Counted from the first letter of the stretch, positions 1 to 8,993 are shown. The stretch: DNA of 64,000 nt from Burkholderia sp. D-99 (GCF_011605345.1 NZ_JAAOXM010000009.1:62001-126000); one strand, 5' to 3'. Notes: a model not told the origin generated them from the sequence alone. Made by a program: numbers and translations.

Positions 1-961
1 GGGGATGGTCAACGCGGTGCTGCGCCGGTTCCTGCGCGAGCGCGACGCGCTCGTCGCGGCGCTGCAGGACGATGTCGTCGCACGCTGGAATTACCGTGCG
101 TGGTGGGTCGATTCGGTGAAGCGCGCATGGCCCGACGCATGGCAGGAGATCCTCGCTGCCGGCGAGCGCCAGGGGCCGCTGACGCTGCGCGTGAATGCGC
201 GTCGCGCGAACGTCGACGCGTATCTCGATACGCTGCGCGCGAGCGGCATCGAAGCGACCGCGATCGGCCGGCATGCAGTGCGGCTCGCGTCGGCGTTGCC
301 GGTTGATCGCATCCCGGGGTTTGCCGACGGCGTCGTGTCGGTGCAGGATGCCGGTGCGCAGCTCGCCGCCGAATGGCTTGGCGCGCGCGACGGCATGCGC
401 GTGCTCGACGCGTGCGCGGCGCCCGGCGGCAAGACCGGCCATATTCTCGAACTCGCCGACGCGGAAGTCGTCGCGCTGGAAAGCGACGCCGCGCGCGCGG
501 CGCGGATCGGCGAGAACCTCGTGCGGCTGTCGCTCGAAGCGGACGTGTGCGTCGGCGATGCGGGTGCGCCCGGCGCGTGGTACGACGGGCGCCCGTTCGA
601 TCGTATCCTGGCCGACGTGCCGTGCTCGGCGTCCGGCATCGTGCGTCGGCACCCCGACATTCGCTGGCTGCGCCGCGAGGCCGACATCCCGGCGCTCGTC
701 GCGGAACAGCGCCGCATCCTGTCGGCGTTGTGGCCGCTCGTGAAACCGGGCGGCGAACTGCTTTACGTGACCTGTTCGGTCTTCCCCGAAGAAGGCGAAT
801 TGCAGGCCCGCTGGTTTGAAGCGGCCTGTGAAGATGCGGTACGATTGGACGCCCCCGGCCAGCTGCTGCCGGGCGGAGTGCAGGGAGGGGCTGCCGTCGG
901 CGCACTCGACCAGAACACCGATCACGACGGATTTTTCTACGCGCGGTTTCAGAAACGGTGA
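1..961 (+). CDS. rsmB: 16S rRNA m5C967 methyltransferase RsmB, 5'-truncated by window edge
   Basis: Transfers a methyl group from SAM to C5 of cytosine 967 in 16S rRNA. The frame is open from base 2, so roughly the first 100 residues, which include the NusB-like RNA-binding part in this family, lie outside the window. The 318 visible residues hold the SAM-binding motif CAAPGGKTG (about visible residues 137-145), the motif ADVPCSASG and a second cysteine in YVTCSVFPEEG; the two cysteines are the catalytic pair of RNA m5C methyltransferases. The stop codon overlaps the GTG start of the next gene by 4 bases, suggesting translational coupling. Confidence 0.95.
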   Translation, partial: GMVNAVLRRFLRERDALVAALQDDVVARWNYRAWWVDSVKRAWPDAWQEILAAGERQGPLTLRVNARRANVDAYLDTLRASGIEATAIGRHAVRLASALPVDRIPGFADGVVSVQDAGAQLAAEWLGARDGMRVLDACAAPGGKTGHILELADAEVVALESDAARAARIGENLVRLSLEADVCVGDAGAPGAWYDGRPFDRILADVPCSASGIVRRHPDIRWLRREADIPALVAEQRRILSALWPLVKPGGELLYVTCSVFPEEGELQARWFEAACEDAVRLDAPGQLLPGGVQGGAAVGALDQNTDHDGFFYARFQKR

Positions 962-1548
962 CGATCAAACACCTTTTTCCACTTCGGCTCGCGGCCGTCC
1001 TGATGGTCGCGTTGACGCTGTGCCTGGCCGTCGTCCGGCCGGCGCATGCCCAGTCGATCGCCGTGCAGCGCGCGTCGCTCCAGGCCGACGGAAGCGGCTG
1101 GAGTCTCGACGCCCGTTTCGATTTCGAGCTGAACCCGAACCTCGAGGATGCCGTGAACAAGGGCATTCCGGTGTATTTCACGACGGATTTCGAGTTGAGC
1201 CGCGCGCGCTGGTACTGGCTCGACGAACAGCCGGTATCGGTGTCGCAGACGATCCGCCTGTCGTTCCAGCCGCTCACGCGCGAGTACCGCGTGTCGACGG
1301 GCGGCCTGCAGCTCGGCTTCCCGTCGCTGAAGGACGCGCTCGCAGTCATCAGGCACATCACGTCGTGGCACGTGATCGATCGTAACCAGGTGCGCGCGGG
1401 CGAAACCTACACGGCATCGGTGCGGATGCAGCTCGATACGGCGCTGATGCCGAAGCCGTTCCAGGTCGATGCCGTGAACAATCGCGACTGGACGCTCGGG
1501 TCCGACTGGAAGCGTTTCAACTTCACGGTGACCGAACGTGCTAAATAA
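958..1548 (+). CDS. DUF4390 exported protein
   Basis: A 196-residue protein of unknown function that matches the DUF4390 family. It begins with a clear signal peptide: positive residues, a hydrophobic stretch at about residues 9-25, then an Ala-His-Ala type cleavage site near residue 31. It is therefore probably periplasmic. The start is a GTG overlapping the rsmB stop, and its 3' end overlaps the following histidine kinase gene by 11 bases, so the three genes are probably one transcript. This placement just upstream of an NtrY-like kinase is common in betaproteobacteria. A role connected to that kinase is a guess from position only. Confidence 0.85.
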   Translation: MTIKHLFPLRLAAVLMVALTLCLAVVRPAHAQSIAVQRASLQADGSGWSLDARFDFELNPNLEDAVNKGIPVYFTTDFELSRARWYWLDEQPVSVSQTIRLSFQPLTREYRVSTGGLQLGFPSLKDALAVIRHITSWHVIDRNQVRAGETYTASVRMQLDTALMPKPFQVDAVNNRDWTLGSDWKRFNFTVTERAK

Positions 1549-3952
1549 AGTGCGCCGCGCGGCCAGCGGGAAGAGCCTCCTCGTTCGCGTGATCGTCTCG
1601 ACCGTCGCGCTCACCGCGCTGCTGCTGCTCGTGCTGCTCGCGGCCGCGAGCGCGAACACCGAATTCTTCGATCGCTACTACTCGTGGCTGTACGCGACGA
1701 ACATCGTCGTCGCGCTCGTGTTCCTGCTCGTGGTGCTCGGGCTGATCGGGATGATCGTCGTGCGCCTGAGGAGGGGCAAGTTCGGCACGCGGCTGCTCGC
1801 GAAGCTCGCGGTGTTCTTCGCGCTCGTCGGCGTGGTGCCCGGCGGGATCATCTACATCGTGTCGTACCAGTTCGTGTCGCGCAGCATCGAGTCGTGGTTC
1901 GACGTGAACGTCGAGACGGCACTGACGGCCGGCCTGAACCTCGGCCGCGGGATGCTCGATGCATCGCTGTCCGATCTGCAGACGAAGGCGCGGCTGATGT
2001 CCGACCAGCTCGCGAGCGCCGATGCGAACACGAACGGCACGACGCTCACGCTGCTGCGGCTGCGCGACCAGTTCGGCGTGCAGGACGCGACGATCGTCGA
2101 GCCGGGCCGCGGCGGCTCGGGTGCGGCACCCGAGCTGCACATCGTCGCGCAGGCGTCGGGCAATTTCGCGGCGCTGATTCCGGACGACCTGCCGACGTCG
2201 CTGATGTTGAGCCAGGCGCGCGAGCATGGCGCGTACGCGGCGATCGAAGGCGAAGTCGACGGCGATCCGCGCGCGCACGGCGCGAAGGGGGCGCTGCGAT
2301 TGCGTGTCGTGCGGCCGATTCCCGATGCAACGACATCGCTGCTGCAGCCGGCGGAACGCTTCCTGCAGCTCACGCAGCCGGTGCCGCCCACCCTCGCCCA
2401 CAACGCGGACGCCGTACAGCGCGCGTATCGCGAGTATCAGGAAAAGGCGCTCGGCCGCACCGGGCTGCGCAAGATGTACATCGGCACGCTGACGCTCGCG
2501 CTGTTCCTCGCGACCTTCATCGCGATGATGCTCGCGCTCGCGCTCGGCCAGCAGCTCGCGAGGCCGCTGTTCCTGCTCGCGCAGGGCACGAAGGAGGTCA
2601 CGGAAGGCGACTACACGCCGAAGCGCGAGATCAAGACGCGCGACGAGCTCGGCTTCCTCACGCAGTCGTTCAACGCGATGACGCGCCAGTTGTCCGAGGC
2701 GCGGCTCGCGGTCGAGAAGAACCGCGTCGCGCTCGAGCATTCGAAGACGTATCTCGAGAGCATCCTCGCAAACCTGACGGCCGGCGTGTTCGTGCTCGAC
2801 CGCCAGTTCCGGCTGACGACGGCCAATCGCGGCGCCGAGCGGATCTTCCGGCAGCCGTTCAACGCGCTGATCGGCGCGACGCTCGACCGGATCGGCGTGG
2901 CCGCCGGGTTCGGCGCGATGGTGCGCAAGGCGTTCGCCGATCGCGAGGCAGCGTCCGATGGCGGCAGCGGCGATCGCGGCCACTGGCAGCAGCAGTTCGC
3001 GATCGAGGTGCCGGGCGAAGCCGATCCGCTGACGCTGCTCGTGCGCGGCACGCGCCTCGTGTCGACGATCGAGGGGCAGGCCGACGATCCGCAGACGTCC
3101 GGTTACGTCGTCGTGTTCGACGATATTTCCGACGTGATCTCCGCGCAGCGTTCGGTCGCGTGGGGCGAGGTCGCGCGCCGGCTCGCGCACGAGATCAAGA
3201 ATCCGCTGACGCCGATTCAGCTGTCGGCGGAGCGGTTGCAGATGAAGCTGTCCGACAAGCTCGCACCGTCCGACGCCGATGTGCTCAAGCGTGGCGCGAC
3301 GATGATCGTCAACCAGGTGGCCGCGATGAAGCGCATGGTCGACGATTTCCGCGAGTACGCGCGCACGCCGCCGGCGGTGCTCGCGAACCTGCAGTTGAAC
3401 GAACTGGCGAGCGAGGTGCTCGGGCTGTACGGCGTGGGCGAAGGCAAGAGCCCGATCGTCGCCGAGCTCGCGCCGTCGCTGCCGGTGATTCGCGGTGACG
3501 CGACGCAACTGCGCCAGGTGATTCATAACCTGCTGCAGAATGCGCAGGATTCGGTCTCGGAGTCAGCGCATCCACGTGTGTTGATCGAAACCAAGACAGT
3601 AGAATATGGCGATCCCGACGCCGAGGGCAAAACGCGCGTCGCGGTACGTCTCACCGTGTCCGATAACGGGCCCGGTTTTCCGGCGCGCATCCTGACCCGC
3701 GCGTTCGAGCCTTATGTGACGACGAAGGCGAAGGGCACGGGGCTGGGGTTGGCCACGGTCAAGAAAATCGTCGATGAGCACGGTGCGCGGATCGATCTGC
3801 GCAATCGCATGCACGGCGAGACCGTCGAGGGTGCGCAAGTGTCGATTCTGTTCCTGCAGATGGCGAGCGATGCGCCAGGCGCCGAATCGGGCGTGCAGGA
3901 CGGGACGGCCCCCGCCAAGACAAAAGCAAGTGAGCAGACAAAGGCAGCGTAA
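1538..3952 (+). CDS. NtrY-like membrane sensor histidine kinase
   Basis: An 804-residue sensor kinase of the NtrY type. N-terminal membrane segments at about residues 17-110 precede an extracytoplasmic region up to about 310; a further membrane segment at about 318-340 is followed by HAMP (about 340-395), a PAS-like region (about 405-520), the phosphoacceptor helix with RLAHEIKNPLTP (His near residue 551) and an ATPase domain with N-box (HNLLQNAQDS), DNGPGF and GTGLGL motifs. It would phosphorylate the regulator encoded directly downstream. The start is a GTG inside the upstream gene; a slightly later start cannot be excluded. NtrY homologues respond to nitrogen or redox state in other bacteria; the signal here is unknown. 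Confidence 0.93.
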   Translation: MLNKVRRAASGKSLLVRVIVSTVALTALLLLVLLAAASANTEFFDRYYSWLYATNIVVALVFLLVVLGLIGMIVVRLRRGKFGTRLLAKLAVFFALVGVVPGGIIYIVSYQFVSRSIESWFDVNVETALTAGLNLGRGMLDASLSDLQTKARLMSDQLASADANTNGTTLTLLRLRDQFGVQDATIVEPGRGGSGAAPELHIVAQASGNFAALIPDDLPTSLMLSQAREHGAYAAIEGEVDGDPRAHGAKGALRLRVVRPIPDATTSLLQPAERFLQLTQPVPPTLAHNADAVQRAYREYQEKALGRTGLRKMYIGTLTLALFLATFIAMMLALALGQQLARPLFLLAQGTKEVTEGDYTPKREIKTRDELGFLTQSFNAMTRQLSEARLAVEKNRVALEHSKTYLESILANLTAGVFVLDRQFRLTTANRGAERIFRQPFNALIGATLDRIGVAAGFGAMVRKAFADREAASDGGSGDRGHWQQQFAIEVPGEADPLTLLVRGTRLVSTIEGQADDPQTSGYVVVFDDISDVISAQRSVAWGEVARRLAHEIKNPLTPIQLSAERLQMKLSDKLAPSDADVLKRGATMIVNQVAAMKRMVDDFREYARTPPAVLANLQLNELASEVLGLYGVGEGKSPIVAELAPSLPVIRGDATQLRQVIHNLLQNAQDSVSESAHPRVLIETKTVEYGDPDAEGKTRVAVRLTVSDNGPGFPARILTRAFEPYVTTKAKGTGLGLATVKKIVDEHGARIDLRNRMHGETVEGAQVSILFLQMASDAPGAESGVQDGTAPAKTKASEQTKAA

Positions 3953-4654
3953 ATGGCAACCATCCTGGTGGTAGATGATGAAATGGGCATCCGGGAATTG
4001 CTCTCGGAGATCCTCAGCGATGAAGGACATGTCGTCGAGGCGGCGGAGAACGCGCAGGCCGCGCGGGAATACCGGTTGAATCAGGCGCCCGATCTCGTGC
4101 TGCTCGATATCTGGATGCCCGATACCGACGGCGTGACGTTGCTCAAGGAGTGGGCGGCGCAGGGGCTGCTGACGATGCCCGTGATCATGATGTCCGGGCA
4201 CGCGACGATCGATACGGCCGTTGAGGCGACGAAGATCGGCGCGCTCGATTTCCTCGAGAAGCCGATCGCGCTGCAGAAGCTGCTGAAGTCCGTCGAGCAC
4301 GGTCTCGCACGCGGTGCGGCGCCGGTGTCCGCGAACGCGGCGGCGAAGGCCGGTGCAGGGCAGGCGGCGGGGCCCGCGGCGGTCGCGTCCGCAGCCGCGC
4401 TGCCGACGCTTGGCGACGACATGGCCTCGGCACTCGGCCTCGCTGGGCAGACGGCAGCGATCCCGTTCGACATCCCGTTGCGTGAAGCGCGCGATGCGTT
4501 CGAGCGCGCGTACTTCGAATATCACCTCGCGCGCGAAAACGGCAGCATGACGCGCGTCGCGGAGAAGACGGGCCTCGAGCGCACGCACCTGTATCGCAAG
4601 CTCAAGCAGCTCGGTGTCGAGCTCGGCAAGAAGCCGTCCGAAGGCGCCGTATAA
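3953..4654 (+). CDS. NtrX-like response regulator: receiver plus Fis-type HTH, no AAA+ domain
   Basis: A 233-residue regulator that starts directly after the kinase stop codon. Residues 1-120 are a receiver domain with the acidic pair VVDDE, phosphoacceptor Asp52 (LLDIWMPDTDG) and conserved Lys in LEKPI. Residues about 122-165 form an Ala/Gly-rich linker. Residues about 185-230 carry a Fis-family helix-turn-helix (MTRVAEKTGLERTHLYRKL). Classical NtrX has a sigma-54-activating AAA+ ATPase between these domains; there is no room for it here, and no GAFTGA motif. It probably acts by binding DNA as a dimer rather than by driving sigma-54 polymerase. Confidence 0.92.
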   Translation: MATILVVDDEMGIRELLSEILSDEGHVVEAAENAQAAREYRLNQAPDLVLLDIWMPDTDGVTLLKEWAAQGLLTMPVIMMSGHATIDTAVEATKIGALDFLEKPIALQKLLKSVEHGLARGAAPVSANAAAKAGAGQAAGPAAVASAAALPTLGDDMASALGLAGQTAAIPFDIPLREARDAFERAYFEYHLARENGSMTRVAEKTGLERTHLYRKLKQLGVELGKKPSEGAV

Positions 4655-4672
4655 AATATTTTGCGAAAGCGC

Positions 4673-4701
4673 TTGCTCAGGTACGAATAGCTCGATATAC
4701 T
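4673..4701 (+). promoter_or_regulatory. Sigma-70-type promoter of tRNA-Phe
   Basis: A TTGCTC -35 box (4673-4678) and a TATACT -10 box (4696-4701) are separated by exactly 17 bases. The -10 ends 13 bases before the mature tRNA 5' end, so a short leader would be removed by RNase P. Confidence 0.7.
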
Positions 4702-4714
4702 TTCATTCTTCGTT

Positions 4715-4790
4715 GGCCCGGTAGCTCAGTTGGTAGAGCAGCGGATTGAAAATCCGCGTGTCGATGGTTCGATTCCGTCCCAGGCCACCA
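4715..4790 (+). tRNA. tRNA-Phe (GAA)
   Basis: A 76-base cloverleaf including an encoded CCA. D stem GCTC/GAGC, anticodon stem GCGGA/TCCGC around the loop TTGAAAA (anticodon GAA), variable region GTGTC, T stem GATGG/CCGTC with loop TTCGATT. The 7-bp acceptor stem (GGCCCGG with CCAGGCC) has one C-A mismatch at pair 5-68. It is followed after 6 bases by an intrinsic terminator. Confidence 0.97.
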
Positions 4791-4796
4791 GAATTA

Positions 4797-4831
4797 AAAC
4801 CCCAAGAATCGGAAGGTTCTTGGGGTTTTTC
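4797..4831 (+). terminator. Intrinsic terminator after tRNA-Phe
   Basis: The stem CCCCAAGAA / TTCTTGGGG has an 8-base loop and is followed directly by a run of T. It ends the single-tRNA transcript. Confidence 0.9.
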
Positions 4832-5147
4832 GTTTGTGGTGGGGTTTGCGTGATGAGCGCGTGGGGCGGCATGCCCGGCAGTATTCGCGAGGGCATGATA
4901 AAATCCGTGTCCGCTCAATAACTTAGCGCATCGCTTCATGCGCACGGCAGGCTGCCAGCGTGGCGCCGCCGTGGCGCGCGGCAACGATGCCGCGCGATGG
5001 GCGGTATAAGCGCCTGGCCGCGTTCGCGGCCGACTGCGCTGCCTATACTGGTCGAGCCGGCCCAGGCCGGCACGCGTCGGGCCGCCCGGCGGCAGCCGGC
5101 CCCGGGGCGCAGCGCGACGCGAGCCTACACATTCACGGAGTATCACG
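4832..5147. other. Intergenic region before queC, no gene seen
   Basis: These 316 bases lie between the tRNA terminator and queC. Short open frames here show no recognisable protein and no supporting Shine-Dalgarno. An AT-rich patch at about 4896-4904 (GATAAAAT) could be part of a promoter for the que genes. I looked for the compact preQ1 riboswitch pseudoknot near the queC start and did not see it. A GGAG at about 5137-5140 serves as the queC ribosome-binding site. Confidence 0.5.
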
Positions 5148-5882
5148 GTGATTCGGACAGACGCTAAAGACGGCGCGCTCGTGTTGTTTTCCGGCGGGCA
5201 GGACTCGGCCACGTGCGTGGCATGGGCACTCGAACGCTACCAGACGGTCGAGACGCTCGGCTTCGATTACGGCCAGCGCCACCGCGTCGAGCTTGAATGT
5301 CGCGAAGGCGTTCGCGAAGCGCTGAAGAGCCGGTTTCCCGCGTGGTCGGACCGGCTCGGCGACGATCACATGATCGACCTGTCGGTGCTCGGCGCGATCA
5401 GCGATACCGCGATGACGCGCACGATCGAGATCGAGACGGCGGCGAACGGCTTGCCGAACACGTTCGTGCCGGGCCGCAACCTGATGTTCATGACGATCGC
5501 CGCGGCGATCGCCTATCGCCGCGGGCTGCGCGTGCTGGTCGGCGGGATGTGCGAGACCGACTTTTCGGGCTACCCCGACTGCCGCGACGACACGATGAAG
5601 GCGCTGCAGGTCGCGCTGAATCTCGGGATGGACACGCGCGTCGTGCTCGAGACACCGCTGATGTGGCTCGACAAGGCGCAGACCTGGCAGCTCGCCGAGC
5701 AGCTCGGCGGCGAAGCGCTCGTCGAACTGATCCGCGTCGAGACGCACACGTGCTACGTGGGCGAGCGCGCGGAATTGCACGATTGGGGCTTCGGCTGCGG
5801 CGAATGCCCGGCCTGCAAGCTGCGCAAGCGCGGCTACGAGGCTTACCTGAAGGGCGAGCGGGTGACCGAAGCGCCGCTGTGA
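5148..5882 (+). CDS. queC: 7-cyano-7-deazaguanine synthase QueC
   Basis: ATP-dependent conversion of 7-carboxy-7-deazaguanine to preQ0 in the queuosine pathway. The 244-residue protein has the N-type ATP pyrophosphatase loop SGGQDS (residues 15-20) and a C-terminal zinc-binding cluster of four cysteines: one in HTCYVG and three in GCGECPAC. The start is GTG at 5148, supported by GGAG about 8 bases upstream. It is the first gene of a queC-queE-queD cluster transcribed in the same direction. Confidence 0.96.
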   Translation: MIRTDAKDGALVLFSGGQDSATCVAWALERYQTVETLGFDYGQRHRVELECREGVREALKSRFPAWSDRLGDDHMIDLSVLGAISDTAMTRTIEIETAANGLPNTFVPGRNLMFMTIAAAIAYRRGLRVLVGGMCETDFSGYPDCRDDTMKALQVALNLGMDTRVVLETPLMWLDKAQTWQLAEQLGGEALVELIRVETHTCYVGERAELHDWGFGCGECPACKLRKRGYEAYLKGERVTEAPL

Positions 5883-5957
5883 CGCGGATGCGCCGGCAGC
5901 GCTGGATGGATGACGGATTCTGATCGATAACGAGCGGCGCGAGCCGGACGAAGGACG

Positions 5958-6590
5958 ATGACTTACGCGGTCAAGGAAATTTTCTACACGTTGCAGGGCG
6001 AGGGCGCGAACGCGGGCCGGCCGGCCGTGTTCTGCCGGTTCGCCGGCTGCAACCTGTGGTCGGGCCGCGAAGAAGATCGTGCGGAGGCCGTGTGCCGCTT
6101 CTGCGATACCGACTTCGTCGGCACCGACGGCGAGAACGGCGGCAAGTTCAAGGACGCCGAGGCACTCGTCGCGACGATCGCCGGCCTGTGGCCGGAGGGC
6201 GAGGCGCACCGCTTCGTCGTTTGCACGGGCGGCGAGCCGATGCTGCAACTCGACCAGCCGCTCGTCGATGCGCTGCACGCGGCGGGCTTCGAGATCGCGA
6301 TCGAGACCAACGGCTCGCTGCCGGTGCTCGAATCGATCGACTGGATCTGCGTGAGCCCGAAGGCCGATGCGCCGCTCGTCGTCACGAAGGGCAACGAGCT
6401 GAAGGTCGTGATCCCGCAGGACAACCAGCGGCTGGCTGACTACGCGAAGCTCGACTTCGAGTATTTCCTCGTGCAGCCCATGGACGGCCCGTCGCGCGAC
6501 CTCAATACGAAGCTCGCGATCGACTGGTGCAAGCGTCATCCGCAGTGGCGGCTGTCGATGCAGACCCACAAATATCTGAACATTCCCTGA
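5958..6590 (+). CDS. queE: 7-carboxy-7-deazaguanine synthase QueE (radical SAM)
   Basis: Converts 6-carboxytetrahydropterin to 7-carboxy-7-deazaguanine by radical SAM chemistry. In 210 residues it shows the iron-sulfur cysteine pattern Cys31-X14-Cys46-X2-Cys49, the long-spacing variant known for QueE, rather than the usual CX3CX2C. The N-terminal KEIFYTLQGEG and the CTGGEP motif of the radical SAM barrel are present. It lies 75 bases after queC and 18 bases before queD. ATG at 5958 is preceded by a GGACGAAGGACG purine-rich region. Confidence 0.96.
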   Translation: MTYAVKEIFYTLQGEGANAGRPAVFCRFAGCNLWSGREEDRAEAVCRFCDTDFVGTDGENGGKFKDAEALVATIAGLWPEGEAHRFVVCTGGEPMLQLDQPLVDALHAAGFEIAIETNGSLPVLESIDWICVSPKADAPLVVTKGNELKVVIPQDNQRLADYAKLDFEYFLVQPMDGPSRDLNTKLAIDWCKRHPQWRLSMQTHKYLNIP

Positions 6591-6608
6591 GCCACGGCTT
6601 TTGACATC

Positions 6609-7061
6609 GTGCTGATTACCCGAAAACTCGAATTCGACGCGGGCCACCGCATTCCCGATCACCGCAGCCAGTGCCGGAACCTGCATGGTCATCGCTACGT
6701 GCTCGAAGTCACGCTGCGCGGCGATCTCGTCGATACCGAGGGGGCGCCCGACCGCGGCATGGTGATGGATTTCGCCGACGTGAAGGCGCTCGCGATGGAG
6801 CACCTGGTCGGCAAGTGGGACCACGCGTTCCTGGTCTACGCTCGCGACGATGTCGTGCGCTCGTTCCTCGAGCAGATGGCCGACCACAAGACGGTCGTGA
6901 TCGACCGGATCCCGACCGTCGAGAATCTCGCGGCGATCGCGTTCGATATCCTCGCGAGCGTGTACGACGCGCACTACGGCGTGAACCTGCGGCTCGAGCG
7001 CGTGCGCCTGTACGAAACGCCGAACTGCTGGGCCGACGTCGAGCGCCAGCCCGGCCGCTGA
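6609..7061 (+). CDS. queD: 6-carboxy-5,6,7,8-tetrahydropterin synthase QueD
   Basis: Makes 6-carboxytetrahydropterin from dihydroneopterin triphosphate, the substrate of QueE. In 150 residues the zinc-binding histidines appear as His13, His26 and His28 (AGHR and LHGH), with catalytic Cys22 between them; the C-terminal part ends in the family pattern LYETPNCWADV. The start codon is GTG at 6609. The GTP cyclohydrolase that supplies the substrate is not in this window. Confidence 0.95.
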   Translation: MLITRKLEFDAGHRIPDHRSQCRNLHGHRYVLEVTLRGDLVDTEGAPDRGMVMDFADVKALAMEHLVGKWDHAFLVYARDDVVRSFLEQMADHKTVVIDRIPTVENLAAIAFDILASVYDAHYGVNLRLERVRLYETPNCWADVERQPGR

Positions 7062-7368
7062 TCCCGCCATTCCTGCAGCCCCGCCAGCCGGCGCGGGCTG
7101 CCTGAAGCTGCACCTCGCGGCTTCGTCCCGCCTCGCTCCCCGCCGTTCCCACATTCCGCGTAACGCCGCGCTATGATCGTTGCGTGGCGCCGAAAAACGC
7201 AGCCGTGCGCCGTCGCGCGGCCGGCGCTGTCAGATCGGCCGCCCACGGCCGACCAAGGTTCCAGGGCCTGGTCCTGGCGCCGCCGTGCTTCGCTGCCCGG
7301 CATGCCGCGCTCCGCCTTGCCCGTTGCTTGTCCCGTTCGATTGCCGTTCCGTCCAGGAGGCCGTATCG
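7062..7368. other. Intergenic region queD-aldolase, no gene seen
   Basis: These 307 bases are GC-rich and hold no convincing gene, terminator or promoter. The only clear signal is the AGGAGG ribosome-binding site at 7355-7360 of the following gene. Confidence 0.5.
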
Positions 7369-8154
7369 ATGAGCACGCTCACCAATTCCCTCAAACAACG
7401 TCTGCGCGACGGCGACGAGCCGCTGTACGGCCTGTGGCTGTCGCTCGGCAGCGACTCGGCCGCGGAAGCGCTCGCGCATGCCGGCTACGACTGGCTCTGC
7501 ATCGACATGGAGCACGCGCCGAACGACAGCCGCGATGTTGCATCGCAGTTGCGCGCGATCGCAGCCGCCCATCTGCCGAGCGAACCGGTCGTGCGCGTGC
7601 CGGCGCGCGAGCCGTGGCTCGTGAAGCGCGCGCTCGACGCGGGCGCGCGCACGCTGATGTTTCCATGCATCGAGACGCCCGACGATGCCGCGCACGCGGT
7701 GCGGCTGACGCGCTATCCGTCGCCCGAATCACCGGATGGGCTGCGCGGTGTCGCGGGCATGGTGCGCGCGGCGGCGTTCGGGATGCGCCGCGATTACGTG
7801 CAGACGGCGAACGCGCAGGTCGCGGTGATCGTGCAGATCGAATCGGCGCGCGGCGTCGACGAAGTCGAGCGGATTGCGGTGCTGCCCGGCATCGACTGCC
7901 TGTTCGTCGGCCCGGCCGATCTCGCGGCGAGCCTCGGGCATCTCGGCGACATCCGCCACCCGGATGTCGAAACGGCGATGGCGCGCGTGCTCGCGGCCGG
8001 CAGGCGGGCCGGCGTCGCGGTCGGCATCTTCGCGGGCGATACGACGGCCGCGCGCCAGTATCGCGAGGCCGGCTACCGGATGATCTCGCTGTCGGCCGAC
8101 GTCAGCTGGCTGTTGCGCGCAACGCGGCAGGCGCTGCAGGAGGTACGGTCATGA
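7369..8154 (+). CDS. HpcH/HpaI family aldolase
   Basis: A class II (metal-dependent) pyruvate-type aldolase of the HpcH/HpaI family, 261 residues, the usual length. Family members cleave 4-hydroxy-2-oxo acids such as 4-hydroxy-2-oxoheptanedioate to pyruvate plus an aldehyde. Seen are IDMEHAPND (base histidine), RVPAREP (arginine), VIVQIESARG (metal-ligand Glu) and FVGPADLAASLG (metal-ligand Asp). The ATG at 7369 is chosen over upstream codons because a perfect AGGAGG lies 8 bases before it. The true substrate cannot be told, because no aromatic-degradation genes surround it. Its stop overlaps the start of the next gene. Confidence 0.9.
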   Translation: MSTLTNSLKQRLRDGDEPLYGLWLSLGSDSAAEALAHAGYDWLCIDMEHAPNDSRDVASQLRAIAAAHLPSEPVVRVPAREPWLVKRALDAGARTLMFPCIETPDDAAHAVRLTRYPSPESPDGLRGVAGMVRAAAFGMRRDYVQTANAQVAVIVQIESARGVDEVERIAVLPGIDCLFVGPADLAASLGHLGDIRHPDVETAMARVLAAGRRAGVAVGIFAGDTTAARQYREAGYRMISLSADVSWLLRATRQALQEVRS

Positions 8155-8936
8155 ACGGTGGCGACGGCGCGCGCCGTGGGCGCGCGCAGGGTGGGATCGG
8201 GGTGCGCGGGCGGATCGGCGCGATGCTCGGCCTGTGGTGCGTGTGTAGCGTGTGTATTGCGGCCGGCGCGCAGGACGCGCCGCAAGCGAAGCCCGATCCG
8301 TCGCACGAGACACAATCGGCGGTCGCCGACTACAACGCCGGCGACTATCGTGCGGCGCTGGTGCAGTTCCACGACGCGGCGGAGCGTGGCGACCGTCTCG
8401 CGCAATTCAACTACGCGATGATGCTGCTGACGGGTGAAGGCGTGACGGCGAACGTAGACGAAGGGCTGCGCTGGCTGAAGCGCGCGGCCGACGCGAACAT
8501 GTCGCATGCGCAGTACGTGTACGGCCGGATGCTCGACGACGGCGAGTTCGTCGCGCGCAATCCGGCCGAAGCGCATCGCTGGTTCCTGCGGGCGGCGAAG
8601 CAGGGGCACGTACAGGCGGCGCTGTCGCTCGCGAACCAGTTCCTCGACGGGCGCGGCACGCCGCGCGACAACCGGCAGGCGTTCACCTGGTACAAGCAGG
8701 CCGCCGACGCGGGCGAGCCGACCGCGCAGTACGTGACCGCATCGTTCTACGAGCGCGGTGGCGACGGCGTCGCGCAGAACCTGAACATCGCACGGGCGTA
8801 TTACGCGGCGGCGGCCGCGCAGGGCGACGAAACGGCCGGGCTGAAATTCAAGGAGCTGAGCGCGCGGCTGAAGGCGCAGGGGCCGGCATCGGGGGCTGGC
8901 GCGGAGCCGGGAGGGTCGCACGCGCCGGCGCCGTGA
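8151..8936 (+). CDS. Exported Sel1-repeat (TPR-like) protein
   Basis: A 261-residue protein with a signal-peptide-like hydrophobic segment (about residues 24-41, ending in AAGAQ) followed by at least four Sel1-type repeats of about 36 residues (for example LAQFNYAMMLLTGEGV, AHAQ/SHAQYVYGRMLDDGEF, GHVQAALSLANQFLDGRG, PTAQYVTASFYERGG). Such repeats act as protein-binding scaffolds, often in envelope stress or cell-wall contexts. It overlaps the aldolase stop by 4 bases; GCAGGAGG upstream gives a good ribosome-binding site. The partner is unknown. Confidence 0.85.
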   Translation: MNGGDGARRGRAQGGIGVRGRIGAMLGLWCVCSVCIAAGAQDAPQAKPDPSHETQSAVADYNAGDYRAALVQFHDAAERGDRLAQFNYAMMLLTGEGVTANVDEGLRWLKRAADANMSHAQYVYGRMLDDGEFVARNPAEAHRWFLRAAKQGHVQAALSLANQFLDGRGTPRDNRQAFTWYKQAADAGEPTAQYVTASFYERGGDGVAQNLNIARAYYAAAAAQGDETAGLKFKELSARLKAQGPASGAGAEPGGSHAPAP

Positions 8937-8993
8937 ACGGGGGCCGCGCCACTCCACACCGCACGATGCGGCCGTGTGCGCCATGCGCAGTCG

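Noticed and set aside
1541-3526. A 661-residue minus-strand frame opposite the NtrY-like kinase
   Set aside because: Its composition is Arg/Glu/His-biased with no motif, and it lies fully inside a clear kinase gene.
5050-5147. A preQ1 riboswitch before queC
   Set aside because: The expected compact pseudoknot with an A-rich tail next to the ribosome-binding site is not visible.
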